Made by a program: the position numbers and the translations under genes | The notes under the pieces: model-generated | What the model saw: only the letters and a program-made list of their open reading frames with translations | Databases searched by the model: none | Told to the model about the DNA's origin: nothing | DNA from: Nocardia cyriacigeorgica GUH-2 | GTDB taxonomy: Bacteria > Actinomycetota > Actinomycetes > Mycobacteriales > Mycobacteriaceae | Length of the DNA stretch: 64,000 nucleotides | Assembly (NCBI RefSeq): GCF_000284035.1 | Contig: NC_016887.1 | Coordinates: 6,076,001 to 6,140,000 of the forward strand | Direction of reading: 5' to 3' | In this document: piece after piece, positions 34,396 to 42,507 of the stretch | Numbering within the stretch: the first letter of the stretch is position 1 | Layout of the letters: each line of letters starts with the position of its first letter

Positions 34396-36348
34396 ATGGC
34401 CACCACCGCGAAAGTCGACGCCACCGAGGAACAGGCCCGCGCGCTCGTCGAGGAATCCCGCGAAACCGGCTGGGCCAAGCCATCGTTCGCCAAGGAGATG
34501 TTTCTCGGTCGCTTCCGGCTCGATCTGATCCACCCCTATCCACGGCCCACCGCCGAAGATGCCGACCGCACCGACGAATTCCTGGCCCGGCTGCGTCCGG
34601 TCTGCGCGTCGATGGACGGCACGGTGATCGAGGAGCAGTCCCGCATCCCGGACGACTACGTCCGCAGCCTGGCCGACCTGGGCTGCTTCGGCTTGAAGAT
34701 CCCGCCGGACTACGGCGGTCAGGGCCTGTCGCAGTACGGCTACAACCGGGCGCTCATGCTGGTCGGCTCGGCACATCCGAGCCTGGGCGTGCTGCTGTCG
34801 GCGCACCAGTCCATCGGCGTGCCCGAACCGCTGAAGCTGGCAGGCACCGAGGAGCAGAAGCGCGAATTCCTGCCCCGCTGCGCCGCGGGCGCGGTCAGCG
34901 CCTTCCTGCTCACCGAGCCCGATGTGGGCTCCGACCCGGCCCGCATGGCGAGCACCGCCACCCCGACCGAAGACGGCGAAGCGTACGAACTCAACGGCGT
35001 GAAGCTGTGGACCACCAACGGCGTGGTGGCCGAACTACTGGTGGTGATGGCACGAGTACCCAAGAGCGAAGGCCATCGCGGTGGGATCTCGGCATTCGTG
35101 GTGGAGGCGGATTCGCCGGGTTTGACCGTGGAGCGGCGCAATTCGTTCATGGGCCTGCACGGCATCGAGAACGGCGTCACCCGGATGCACAACGTCCGGG
35201 TGCCCGCGCGCAACCTGATCGGCCGCGAAGGCGACGGCCTCAAGATCGCGCTCACCACGCTCAATGCGGGCAGGCTGGCCATTCCCGCACTGTGCACGGC
35301 GGCCTCGAAGTGGTCGCTCAAGATCGCCCGCGAATGGAGCACCCAGCGGGTCCAGTGGGGCAGGCCGGTCGGCGAGCACGCCGCTGTCGGGGCGAAACTG
35401 TCGTTCATCGCGGCCACTACCTTCGCGCTGGAAGCGGTGCTCGACCTGTCGGCCACCATGGCCGACGAGGGCCGCAATGACATCCGGATCGAGGCCGCGC
35501 TGGCCAAACTGTGGTCCAGTGAAATGAGCTGCCGGATCGCCGACGAGCTGGTGCAGATCCGGGGCGGGCGCGGCTACGAGACCGCCGCCTCGCTGGCCGC
35601 CCGCGGCGAACGCGCGGTACCCGCCGAACAGCTGGTGCGCGATCTGCGGATCAACCGCATCTTCGAAGGCTCCAGCGAGATCATGCGACTGCTGATCGCC
35701 CGGGAGATGGCCGATGCGCATATGGCCGCGGCCGGTGCGCTGGTGGATCGCAATGCCGGACTCGAGGACAAGGCCAAGGCGGCGATCGGCGCCGGCGGCT
35801 TCTACGCCAAGTGGTTCCCGCAGCTGGCCGTCGGCGCGGGCACGGTGCCTGCGAGCTATCCCGAGTTCGGCCCGCTGGCCAAGCATCTGCGTTTCGTGGA
35901 ACGCAATGCCCGCAAGCAGGCCCGGTCGCTGATGTACGCGATGGCGCGCTGGCAGGCGGGGCTGGAGTATCGGCAGAACTTCCTCGGCCGGATCGTCGAT
36001 ATCGGGGCGGAGCTGTTCGCCATGTCGGCGGCCTGCGTGCGGGCCCAGGACCTGCGGACCTCCGGGGCGGTGGAGGCGCGCTCGGCGACCGAACTGGCCG
36101 ACACCTTCTGTCAGCAGGCCCGGCTGCGGGTGAAGGCGCTGTTCGACGCGCTGTGGGACAACACCGACGACGAGGATCGGGCGCTGACCAGGGGCATCCT
36201 CGATGGAAACCACGAGTGGCTGGAGGACGGCGTGCTCGACCAGAGCGAGGGCACCGGGCCGTGGATCGCGGAATGGCAGTTCGGGCCGTCGACCGAGACG
36301 AACCTGCTGCGCCCGTTCCTGCCCTCGACCCGACGGGTGGGGACCTGA
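34396..36348 (+). CDS. fadE10: Acyl-CoA dehydrogenase FadE10
   Basis: The 650-residue flavoprotein matches M. tuberculosis FadE10 (Rv0873, same length as I recall). It catalyses or resembles FAD-dependent alpha,beta-dehydrogenation of acyl-CoA. Family text includes FLLTEPDVGSDPARM (FAD/acyl site), VKLWTTNGVVAELLVVMARV, and RINRIFEGSSEIMRLL near the active site. A C-terminal extension of about 200 residues beyond the normal domain is typical of very-long-chain types. The true substrate is not established. The ATG at 34396 has GAGGAG upstream, and a CRP-like palindrome lies there too. Confidence 0.9.
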   Translation: MATTAKVDATEEQARALVEESRETGWAKPSFAKEMFLGRFRLDLIHPYPRPTAEDADRTDEFLARLRPVCASMDGTVIEEQSRIPDDYVRSLADLGCFGLKIPPDYGGQGLSQYGYNRALMLVGSAHPSLGVLLSAHQSIGVPEPLKLAGTEEQKREFLPRCAAGAVSAFLLTEPDVGSDPARMASTATPTEDGEAYELNGVKLWTTNGVVAELLVVMARVPKSEGHRGGISAFVVEADSPGLTVERRNSFMGLHGIENGVTRMHNVRVPARNLIGREGDGLKIALTTLNAGRLAIPALCTAASKWSLKIAREWSTQRVQWGRPVGEHAAVGAKLSFIAATTFALEAVLDLSATMADEGRNDIRIEAALAKLWSSEMSCRIADELVQIRGGRGYETAASLAARGERAVPAEQLVRDLRINRIFEGSSEIMRLLIAREMADAHMAAAGALVDRNAGLEDKAKAAIGAGGFYAKWFPQLAVGAGTVPASYPEFGPLAKHLRFVERNARKQARSLMYAMARWQAGLEYRQNFLGRIVDIGAELFAMSAACVRAQDLRTSGAVEARSATELADTFCQQARLRVKALFDALWDNTDDEDRALTRGILDGNHEWLEDGVLDQSEGTGPWIAEWQFGPSTETNLLRPFLPSTRRVGT

Positions 36349-36749
36349 CGGCGCACGTTCGCGATGGGATTATTCGCCGCTATCGGCTTGGCACTAGATA
36401 GCCCGATACTTTCATCGCGAACAGACCCGGCACCTGACGGCCACGCGGCTCGGCGTCGTCGCGAGGACGATCTATCTATTTCTAGGAAATCTGCTCGATA
36501 GCCGTAGACATACCTCTAGTACTCCTCAGCGCTTTCTGCCCGCATCTAGCAGAGCCGCTAGAGACGGGCAGAGTGTCCTGAGCGATCCCATCCGCCGCCC
36601 CAGATCGACCGCCGGACTCGGTTGGGCAACGTGTGCATAACGCCAGGTACGCCCGGCTAACGGCGCGGAAATCGGCAGCGACATCCGGACAAGAACACTC
36701 CGACCACGGTGCGGGCGCGGATCCCACCGGGGGCCGACAGGAGATTGTC
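36349..36749. other. Intergenic region with a symmetric hairpin and many CTAG sites
   Basis: No gene is visible in these 401 bases. CTGCCCG-cat-CTAGC pairs with GCTAG-aga-CGGGCAG at 36536-36571, forming two stems with a symmetric three-base internal loop. CTAG, rare in G+C-rich genomes, occurs five times between 36390 and 36565. The region holds the end of the fadE10 transcript and the promoter of the alpha/beta hydrolase. Confidence 0.6.
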
Positions 36750-37715
36750 ATGTCCACGACGACCCTTGCCCGCCGGGCAGCCGATGACGGCCACCGCCTC
36801 ACCGTGGCCACCGACGACGGTGTCCCGCTCGCCGTGCGCATCTTCGGCTCCGACGACGCGGCGCTCACCGTCGTCTTCGTGCACGGGCACTGCCTGCACA
36901 CCGAATCCTGGTCGTTCCTGCGCGCGCATCTGCTGCGGCAGTGGGGCGGCGGCACCCGGATGGTGTTCTACGACCACCGCGGGCACGGCGAATCCGGTGC
37001 GGCCGATCCGGTCACCTACACCATCGAACAGCTCGGCCGCGATCTGGACACCGTGCTGCGGACCGTGAGCCCGCGCGGTCCGGTCGTCCTCGTCGGGCAT
37101 TCGATGGGCGCGATGGTGGTGCTCGCCTACGCGCGACTGTTCCCGCAAACCATAGGCACCCGCGTCGCCGGGGTCGGACTCATTGCTGGCGCGGCCGGCG
37201 GACTCACCGAGGTCGGGCTCGGCCGCCTGCTCAACCGGCACGCGGTGAACTCGCTGCACTTCGCGGTGCGCCGGGCGCCACGGTTCATGCAGGCCTCGAA
37301 ACGGCTCTCACGGCGAATCCTCGAACCTATCCTGCGCGAAGCGAATTTCGGTACCAGGAAAGTGAATCCGCGTCTCGTCGCTCTTGCCACGGCGATGCTG
37401 AACGAGACCTCGCTGCTCACCATGGCCGGGTTCCTGTCGTCGCTGCGGGCCTTCGACGAGACCGCGGCGCTGCATCGGCTCGGCGCGATTCCGGCGCTGG
37501 TGCTCGCGGGCACCGCGGACATCATGGTGCCGTTCACCCATTCGGTGGTGCTGGCCTCGCAGCTGTCCGGCTCGGAACTGGTCCGGCTGGAAGGGGCAGG
37601 TCATGGCGTGATCTTGGAACGCGCCGAGGAGGTCGCGGCCTCGATCGCCGGCCTGGTCGAGCGAGCCTGCGCGGCGGCCCGCGGGCACGGCCGGGAGTAC
37701 GCGACGGCCGGGTGA
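36750..37715 (+). CDS. Alpha/beta-fold hydrolase
   Basis: The 321-residue protein has the alpha/beta hydrolase fold: oxyanion segment VFVHGHCLHTESW, MVFYDHRGHGESGAAD, nucleophile elbow VGHSMGAMVVLAY, acidic residue in LAGTADIMVPF and catalytic His in GAGHGVILER. It could be an esterase, lipase or epoxide hydrolase-like enzyme. There is no signal peptide. The ATG at 36750 has ACAGGAGA five to six bases upstream. It stands alone upstream of the sdh1 leader gene. Confidence 0.85.
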   Translation: MSTTTLARRAADDGHRLTVATDDGVPLAVRIFGSDDAALTVVFVHGHCLHTESWSFLRAHLLRQWGGGTRMVFYDHRGHGESGAADPVTYTIEQLGRDLDTVLRTVSPRGPVVLVGHSMGAMVVLAYARLFPQTIGTRVAGVGLIAGAAGGLTEVGLGRLLNRHAVNSLHFAVRRAPRFMQASKRLSRRILEPILREANFGTRKVNPRLVALATAMLNETSLLTMAGFLSSLRAFDETAALHRLGAIPALVLAGTADIMVPFTHSVVLASQLSGSELVRLEGAGHGVILERAEEVAASIAGLVERACAAARGHGREYATAG

Positions 37716-37755
37716 TCGATGGGTTACTTGCCGGTATCCGACGAGCCGAATCCGA

Positions 37756-37802
37756 TAACTCGAGTTACTGTGTTGTAGATCACGATGTGTGGTCGGTCAC
37801 AC
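37756..37802 (+). promoter_or_regulatory. Palindromes upstream of the sdh1 operon
   Basis: TAACTCGAGTTA at 37756-37767 is a perfect 12-base palindrome. GTGTG-GTCGGT-CACAC at 37787-37802 is a perfect inverted repeat with a six-base gap. Both lie within the 163 bases before the first gene of the presumed sdh1 operon. The regulators are unknown. Confidence 0.4.
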
Positions 37803-37878
37803 GACACGCCGTCACGCGGCCAGCGAGGTCCGCGCGGTAGCCGATCCGGATGACCGGGTATGAACTCAGGAGGAATCG

Positions 37879-38166
37879 ATGACACGCAGCGAATTCGCGG
37901 ATCTCCGCTACGCCGTCGGCCAACTCCGGCAGTCCATCGAGGCACTGCGCGCGAACTACGGCGACGCCACCACGGTGCGCCGGCTGGAGAACGATCTGGA
38001 GCGACTCACCATCGACACCGAAGACCTCGAGCAGTCACCGCCGCCGATGGTGGCACGGCGCTCGCAGGAGCCGATCTATGTGCCCGACAGCAAGTCGGAC
38101 GAAGCCGCATGGATGGGCGCCCAGGACGAGGGCCTCGGCTTCCACTCCCGTCCCCGCACGAAGTAA
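37879..38166 (+). CDS. Small coiled-coil protein, Rv0250c-like
   Basis: The 95-residue protein resembles M. tuberculosis Rv0250c in size, in its N-terminal helix (ADLRYAVGQLRQSIEALRANY) and in its tail with IYVPDSKSDEAAW and DEGLGFHSR. That gene also lies directly before the Sdh1 operon, so the linkage is conserved. The function is unknown, and a part in Sdh1 assembly or control is a guess from position. The start has an excellent ribosome binding site, AGGAGGAATCG. Confidence 0.8.
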   Translation: MTRSEFADLRYAVGQLRQSIEALRANYGDATTVRRLENDLERLTIDTEDLEQSPPPMVARRSQEPIYVPDSKSDEAAWMGAQDEGLGFHSRPRTK

Positions 38167-38427
38167 CCCCGCCGGCGTCCGCCCGCCCCGCGCGGGCGGA
38201 CGTCGTGCGTCTACCTGCCCCTCCCTGATTCCGCGACGAGTTGCCACCGGTTCACCGGCCATCCCGTCCGCGATCGACTGTGACGCAAATCACCGCACTG
38301 GGGCGGGGTCCGCGTTGGCGAGACCCTGCTCATGCGATAGCACCGGCGGCGTATGGTGCTCAGCATCACATTCGATCGCGGAGGTAATGATGACCACCCG
38401 CACCGCGGATCAGCGAGGGATCGACCG

Positions 38428-39258
38428 GTGAGTGCCGCACCGACCGTGACCCCCGAAACGGGAACCGGCGTCTTCAGCAGGACCAGGGCCCGCATCACGC
38501 AGCAGACGCTGCGCACCGACCGATGGTGGATCCCACCGCTGTTCACGGTGCTCGGCCTGGCCGCGTTCGTCATCTACGCGACGATCAGATCGTATGTGCG
38601 CACGGCGTACTGGGTCGCCGACTACCACTACCTGACGCCGTTCTACTCGCCGTGCCTGAGCACTTCGTGTGTCGACGGTTCGAGCCATTTCGGCACCCCG
38701 TTCGGCGAGATCCCGGCGATTCTGCCGCTCGGGTTCGTGGCACTGCCGTTCCTGCTCGGGTTCCGGCTCACCTGCTACTACTACCGCAAGGCCTACTACC
38801 GGTCGGTGTGGCTGTCGCCGCCGGCCTGCGCGGTCGCCGAACCGCACAAGTCCTACTCCGGTGAGACCAGGCTGCCGCTGATCATCCAGAACGTGCACCG
38901 CTACTTCTTCTATGTCGCGGTGATCATTTCGGTGATCAACACCTACGACGCCATCGGCGCCTACCACGGCGCGAGCGGCGGATTCGGGATGGGCCTTGGC
39001 AGCCTGATCCTCACCGGCAATGTGATCCTGCTGTGGGCCTACACCCTGTCGTGCCATTCGTGCAGGCATATCGCCGGCGGCAGGCTCAAACACTTCTCCG
39101 CCCATCCGGTGCGGTACTGGTTCTGGACCCAGGTCTCCAAGCTCAACACCCGGCACATGGCCCTGGCCTGGACCACCCTCGGCACGCTGGTGATCACCGA
39201 CTTCTACGTGATGTTGGTTGCCAGCGGGACGATTTCGGATCTTCGATTCATCGACTGA
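38428..39258 (+). CDS. Succinate dehydrogenase Sdh1 membrane anchor (Rv0249c-like)
   Basis: The 276-residue protein has about five membrane helices and matches Rv0249c, the anchor subunit of the Sdh1-type succinate:quinone oxidoreductase. Histidines in helices (VHRYFFYVAVI, SCHSCRHIAGG, LNTRHMALAW) could bind heme, as in cytochrome b anchors. It passes electrons from the Fe-S subunit to menaquinone. The GTG at 38428 has GAGGGA eight bases upstream, and an earlier in-frame start at 38353 was rejected. It lies 15 bases before the flavoprotein gene. Confidence 0.87.
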   Translation: MSAAPTVTPETGTGVFSRTRARITQQTLRTDRWWIPPLFTVLGLAAFVIYATIRSYVRTAYWVADYHYLTPFYSPCLSTSCVDGSSHFGTPFGEIPAILPLGFVALPFLLGFRLTCYYYRKAYYRSVWLSPPACAVAEPHKSYSGETRLPLIIQNVHRYFFYVAVIISVINTYDAIGAYHGASGGFGMGLGSLILTGNVILLWAYTLSCHSCRHIAGGRLKHFSAHPVRYWFWTQVSKLNTRHMALAWTTLGTLVITDFYVMLVASGTISDLRFID

Positions 39259-39273
39259 GGAGTTTTCGCGGCT

Positions 39274-41211
39274 ATGCCAGAAGTGGAACGGCACGCATAC
39301 GACGTCGTCGTCATCGGTGCCGGTGGTGCCGGACTGCGCGCGGTGATCGAGGCCCGAGAGCGCGGTTTGTCGGTGGCGGTGGTGTGCAAATCGCTGTTCG
39401 GCAAGGCCCATACCGTGATGGCCGAGGGCGGTTGCGCGGCCTCGATGGGCAACGCCAACGAAAAGGACAACTGGGAAACCCACTTCCGCGACACCATGCG
39501 CGGCGGCAAATTCCTCAACAACTGGCGGATGGCCGAATTACACGCGCGCGAGGCACCCGACCGGGTGTGGGAGCTGGAAACCTATGGCGCGCTGTTCGAT
39601 CGCACGCCCGACGGGCGGATCAGTCAGCGCAACTTCGGCGGCCACACCTATCCGCGGCTGGCGCATGTGGGCGACCGCACCGGCCTCGAGATCATCCGGA
39701 CCATGCAGCAGAAGATCGTCTCGCTGCAACAGGAGGATTACGCGGAGACCGGCGATTACGAATCGCGGATCAAGGTATTCGCCGAATGCACGGTGACCGA
39801 GCTGCTCAAGGACGGCGACCGGATCAGCGGCGCGTTCGGCTACTGGCGCGAATCCGGCCGGTTCATCCTGTTCGAGACGCCCGCGGTGGTGCTGGCCACC
39901 GGCGGCATCGGCAAGTCCTACAAGGTCACCTCGAACTCCTGGGAGTACACCGGTGACGGCCACGCGCTCGCGCTGCGGGCCGGCGCCGCCCTGATCAATA
40001 TGGAGTTCCTGCAATTCCATCCGACCGGCATGGTCTGGCCGCCGAGCGTGAAGGGCATCCTGGTCACCGAGGGCGTGCGCGGTGACGGCGGGGTGCTCAA
40101 GAACACCGACGGCAAGCGGTTCATGTTCGACTACATCCCCGCGGTGTTCAAGGGCCAGTACGCCGAGACCGAGGCCGAGGCCGACCAGTGGTTGCGCGAT
40201 AACGATTCCGCCCGCCGCACCCCGGACCTGCTGCCCCGCGACGAGGTGGCGCGCGCCATCAACGAGGAGGTCAAGGCTGGTCGCGGCACCGAGCACGGCG
40301 GCGTCTACCTCGATATCGCCTCCCGCATGCCCGCCGAGGAGATCGTGCGCAGGCTGCCGTCGATGCATCACCAGTTCAAGGAGCTGGCCGATGTCGACAT
40401 CACCAAGGAGCCGATGGAGGTCGGGCCGACCTGCCACTACGTGATGGGCGGGATCGAGGTCGATCCCGATACCGGTGCCGCGCGGGTGCCGGGCCTGTTC
40501 GCGGCTGGTGAATGTTCCGGCGGGATGCACGGCTCGAACCGGCTCGGCGGCAATTCGCTGTCGGACCTGCTGGTTTTCGGTCGCCGGGCCGGGCTCGGCG
40601 CGGCCGCGTATGTGCAGGGCCTGGCGGACCGGCCTGCGGTGGCCGACGCCGATATCGCCGCGGCCGCGAAAACCGCGCTGGCACCGTTCGATCCGCCGGC
40701 CACCGGCACCGGCGAGAACCCGTACACGCTGCACACCGATCTCCAGCAGACGATGAACGACCTGGTCGGCATCATCCGCAAGGAACACGAGGTGCGCGAG
40801 GCCATCGACAAACTGGCCGAGCTGCGCGAGCGGTTCGCCTCGGTCACCGTGGAGGGCCATCGCCAGTTCAACCCGGGCTGGCATCTGGCCATCGACCTGC
40901 GCAACATGCTGCTGGTCAGCGAATGTGTCGCGCAGGCGGCGCTGCTGCGCACCGAGAGCCGCGGCGGGCACACCCGCGACGACCATCCGGCCATGGATCC
41001 GCAATGGCGCAACAAACTGCTGGTCTGCACCCTGGACCCGGCCCGGCCGGACGGCACGGTGCCCGGTGTGTCGGTGACGGTCGAGGATCAGCTGCCGATG
41101 CGGGCCGAACTGCTCGCGCTGTTCGATCTGGCCGAACTCGAGAAGTACTACACCCCAGCCGAACTCGCCGGCCATCCGGCGGCCGGAGTTTCCACCGACG
41201 GAGAGGCCTGA
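39274..41211 (+). CDS. sdhA: Succinate dehydrogenase flavoprotein subunit (Sdh1 type)
   Basis: The 645-residue flavoprotein oxidises succinate to fumarate (Rv0248c-like). It shows the FAD Rossmann motif VVVIGAGGAGLRAVIEA and the covalent-flavin His in KAHTVMAEGGCA. The substrate region includes FLQFHPTGMVWPP, LVTEGVRGDGG and GGIEVDPDTGAARVPGLFAAG. The C-terminal domain is complete. It lies between the anchor and Fe-S genes and should form a membrane complex with them that feeds the respiratory chain. Confidence 0.95.
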   Translation: MPEVERHAYDVVVIGAGGAGLRAVIEARERGLSVAVVCKSLFGKAHTVMAEGGCAASMGNANEKDNWETHFRDTMRGGKFLNNWRMAELHAREAPDRVWELETYGALFDRTPDGRISQRNFGGHTYPRLAHVGDRTGLEIIRTMQQKIVSLQQEDYAETGDYESRIKVFAECTVTELLKDGDRISGAFGYWRESGRFILFETPAVVLATGGIGKSYKVTSNSWEYTGDGHALALRAGAALINMEFLQFHPTGMVWPPSVKGILVTEGVRGDGGVLKNTDGKRFMFDYIPAVFKGQYAETEAEADQWLRDNDSARRTPDLLPRDEVARAINEEVKAGRGTEHGGVYLDIASRMPAEEIVRRLPSMHHQFKELADVDITKEPMEVGPTCHYVMGGIEVDPDTGAARVPGLFAAGECSGGMHGSNRLGGNSLSDLLVFGRRAGLGAAAYVQGLADRPAVADADIAAAAKTALAPFDPPATGTGENPYTLHTDLQQTMNDLVGIIRKEHEVREAIDKLAELRERFASVTVEGHRQFNPGWHLAIDLRNMLLVSECVAQAALLRTESRGGHTRDDHPAMDPQWRNKLLVCTLDPARPDGTVPGVSVTVEDQLPMRAELLALFDLAELEKYYTPAELAGHPAAGVSTDGEA

Positions 41212-41213
41212 CT

Positions 41214-41960
41214 ATGGGTTACGACGCCAGGTTCCGCATCTGGCGCGGCGATATCGACGGCGGCGAGCTGCACGACTTCACCGTGCCCGTGCACGAGGGC
41301 GAGGTGGTGCTCGACATTATCCACCGCTTGCAGGCCACCCAGGCACCCGATCTGGCGGTGCGCTGGAATTGCAAAGCGGGCAAATGCGGTTCGTGCTCGG
41401 CCGAGGTGAACGGGCGGCCGCGGCTGCTGTGCATGACCCGGATGTCGACCTTCACCGAGGACGAACTCATCACGGTGACGCCCATGCGCACCTTCCCGGT
41501 CATCAAGGATCTGGTGACCGACGTGTCGTTCAACTACGAAAAGGCCAGGGAAGTCCCGTCGTTCACCCCGCCCCCGGATCTGAAACCGGGGGAGTACCGG
41601 ATGAAACAAGTCGATGTGGAGCGGTCGCAGGAGTTCCGCAAATGCATCGAATGTTTCCTGTGCCAGAACACCTGTCATGTCGTGCGCGATCACGAGGACA
41701 ACAAACAGGCCTTTTCCGGCCCGCGGTATTTGATGCGGATCGCCGAATTGGAGATGCATCCGCTCGATGTGGCCGACCGCCGGAATATGGCTCAGGACGA
41801 GCACGGCCTCGGCTTCTGCAATATCACGAAATGCTGCACCGAGGTGTGCCCTGAACACATCAAGATCACCGACAATGCGCTCATTCCGATGAAGGAGCGG
41901 GTGGTGGATCGTAAATACGATCCGCTGGTGTGGCTGGGCAACAAGCTCTTTCGTCGCTGA
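41214..41960 (+). CDS. sdhB: Succinate dehydrogenase iron-sulfur subunit (Sdh1 type)
   Basis: The 248-residue protein carries electrons from the flavoprotein to quinone. The [2Fe-2S] ligands lie in NCKAGKCGSCSAEV and LLCM. The [4Fe-4S] and [3Fe-4S] ligands lie in KCIECFLCQNTCHV and ITKCCTEVCPEHIKI. The length equals Rv0247c as I recall. It begins two bases after the flavoprotein stop, so translation is probably coupled. A hairpin follows the gene. Confidence 0.95.
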   Translation: MGYDARFRIWRGDIDGGELHDFTVPVHEGEVVLDIIHRLQATQAPDLAVRWNCKAGKCGSCSAEVNGRPRLLCMTRMSTFTEDELITVTPMRTFPVIKDLVTDVSFNYEKAREVPSFTPPPDLKPGEYRMKQVDVERSQEFRKCIECFLCQNTCHVVRDHEDNKQAFSGPRYLMRIAELEMHPLDVADRRNMAQDEHGLGFCNITKCCTEVCPEHIKITDNALIPMKERVVDRKYDPLVWLGNKLFRR

Positions 41961-41978
41961 CCAGCGCCTCGGCGCGAG

Positions 41979-42006
41979 CCGGTGCCGCCCGCGACGGCGG
42001 CGCCGG
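41979..42006. terminator. Hairpin after the sdh1 operon
   Basis: CCGGTGCCGCC at 41979-41989 pairs with GGCGGCGCCGG at 41996-42006 with one wobble pair, and the loop is six bases. It lies between the sdhB stop and the convergent small membrane gene, so it may serve both. Confidence 0.6.
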
Positions 42007-42011
42007 TGCGG

Positions 42012-42209
42012 TCACAGCAGCGCTACCACGCCCGCTGCCACCAGCCATACCAGCGCGCCGACGAACAATGCCGACGCCAACGAGCCGGTGAGTACATAGA
42101 TACCCACCGCCGACACCGCGAAAAGCAGCGCGACGATAAGCCATTCGACCCAGTCGTGCGGCCGCAATCTGCGGTACAAGGGGTGGGTGTTTTTCAGCCC
42201 ACGGTCCAC
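42012..42209 (-). CDS. Small membrane protein, two helices
   Basis: The 65-residue protein is unrecognised. A basic N-terminus (LYRRLRPHDWVEW) leads to two adjoining hydrophobic segments, LIVALLFAVSAVGIYVLTG and ALFVGALVWLVAAGVVALL. It should sit in the membrane as a hairpin. The GTG start at 42209 falls inside a 13-base inverted repeat, so translation may be controlled by RNA structure. It is 67 bases downstream of the DUF397 gene on the same strand. Confidence 0.65.
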   Translation of the reverse strand: MDRGLKNTHPLYRRLRPHDWVEWLIVALLFAVSAVGIYVLTGSLASALFVGALVWLVAAGVVALL

Positions 42210-42263
42210 GAGTTGTTGTCTACCCGTTATCTACGGCAGCCAAACACCAGGTGGACCGTGGGC
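42197..42263 (-). repeat. 13-bp inverted repeat covering a start codon
   Basis: GCCCACGGTCCAC at 42197-42209 is the exact reverse complement of GTGGACCGTGGGC at 42251-42263, with a 41-base spacer. On the minus strand the downstream arm begins with the GTG start codon of the small membrane protein. It may act as terminator of the DUF397 operon, as a translation switch, or as a protein-binding site. Confidence 0.75.
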
Positions 42264-42276
42264 CGGCGGTCTCCTA

Positions 42277-42507
42277 TTACGAACGGCCTGGCCGGTCGAA
42301 TTCGCCGTCCTGCACGCCAGCGGTGAACGCGGCCCATTCGCCCGGAGTGAAGACGAGTACCGGACCATCAGGATTCTTACCGTCCCGCATGCCGACGTGG
42401 CCATCGGCGAGCATCGCAATCTCCACGGCGTCGCCGTTCTCGCCCTCGCCGGCGCGCAACCACGTGGCGCCGGACAGGTCGATGTCGGCGCCCTTGTCGA
42501 TACTCAT
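42277..42507 (-). CDS. DUF397 protein
   Basis: The 76-residue protein is a DUF397 member: DLSGATWLRAGEGENGDAVEIA near the start and the family-typical end GPVLVFTPGEWAAFTAGV. DUF397 proteins are encoded beside XRE regulators with DUF5753 across actinobacteria and are thought to act with them, somewhat like an antitoxin or modulator. Its ATG overlaps the stop of the upstream XRE gene as ATGA, so the two are translated together. Confidence 0.9.
   Translation of the reverse strand: MSIDKGADIDLSGATWLRAGEGENGDAVEIAMLADGHVGMRDGKNPDGPVLVFTPGEWAAFTAGVQDGEFDRPGRS

Noticed and set aside
37787..37802. CRP site before the sdh1 leader gene
   Set aside because: The dyad GTGTG-N6-CACAC does not have the TGTGA-N6-TCACA bases, so it is listed only as an unassigned inverted repeat.
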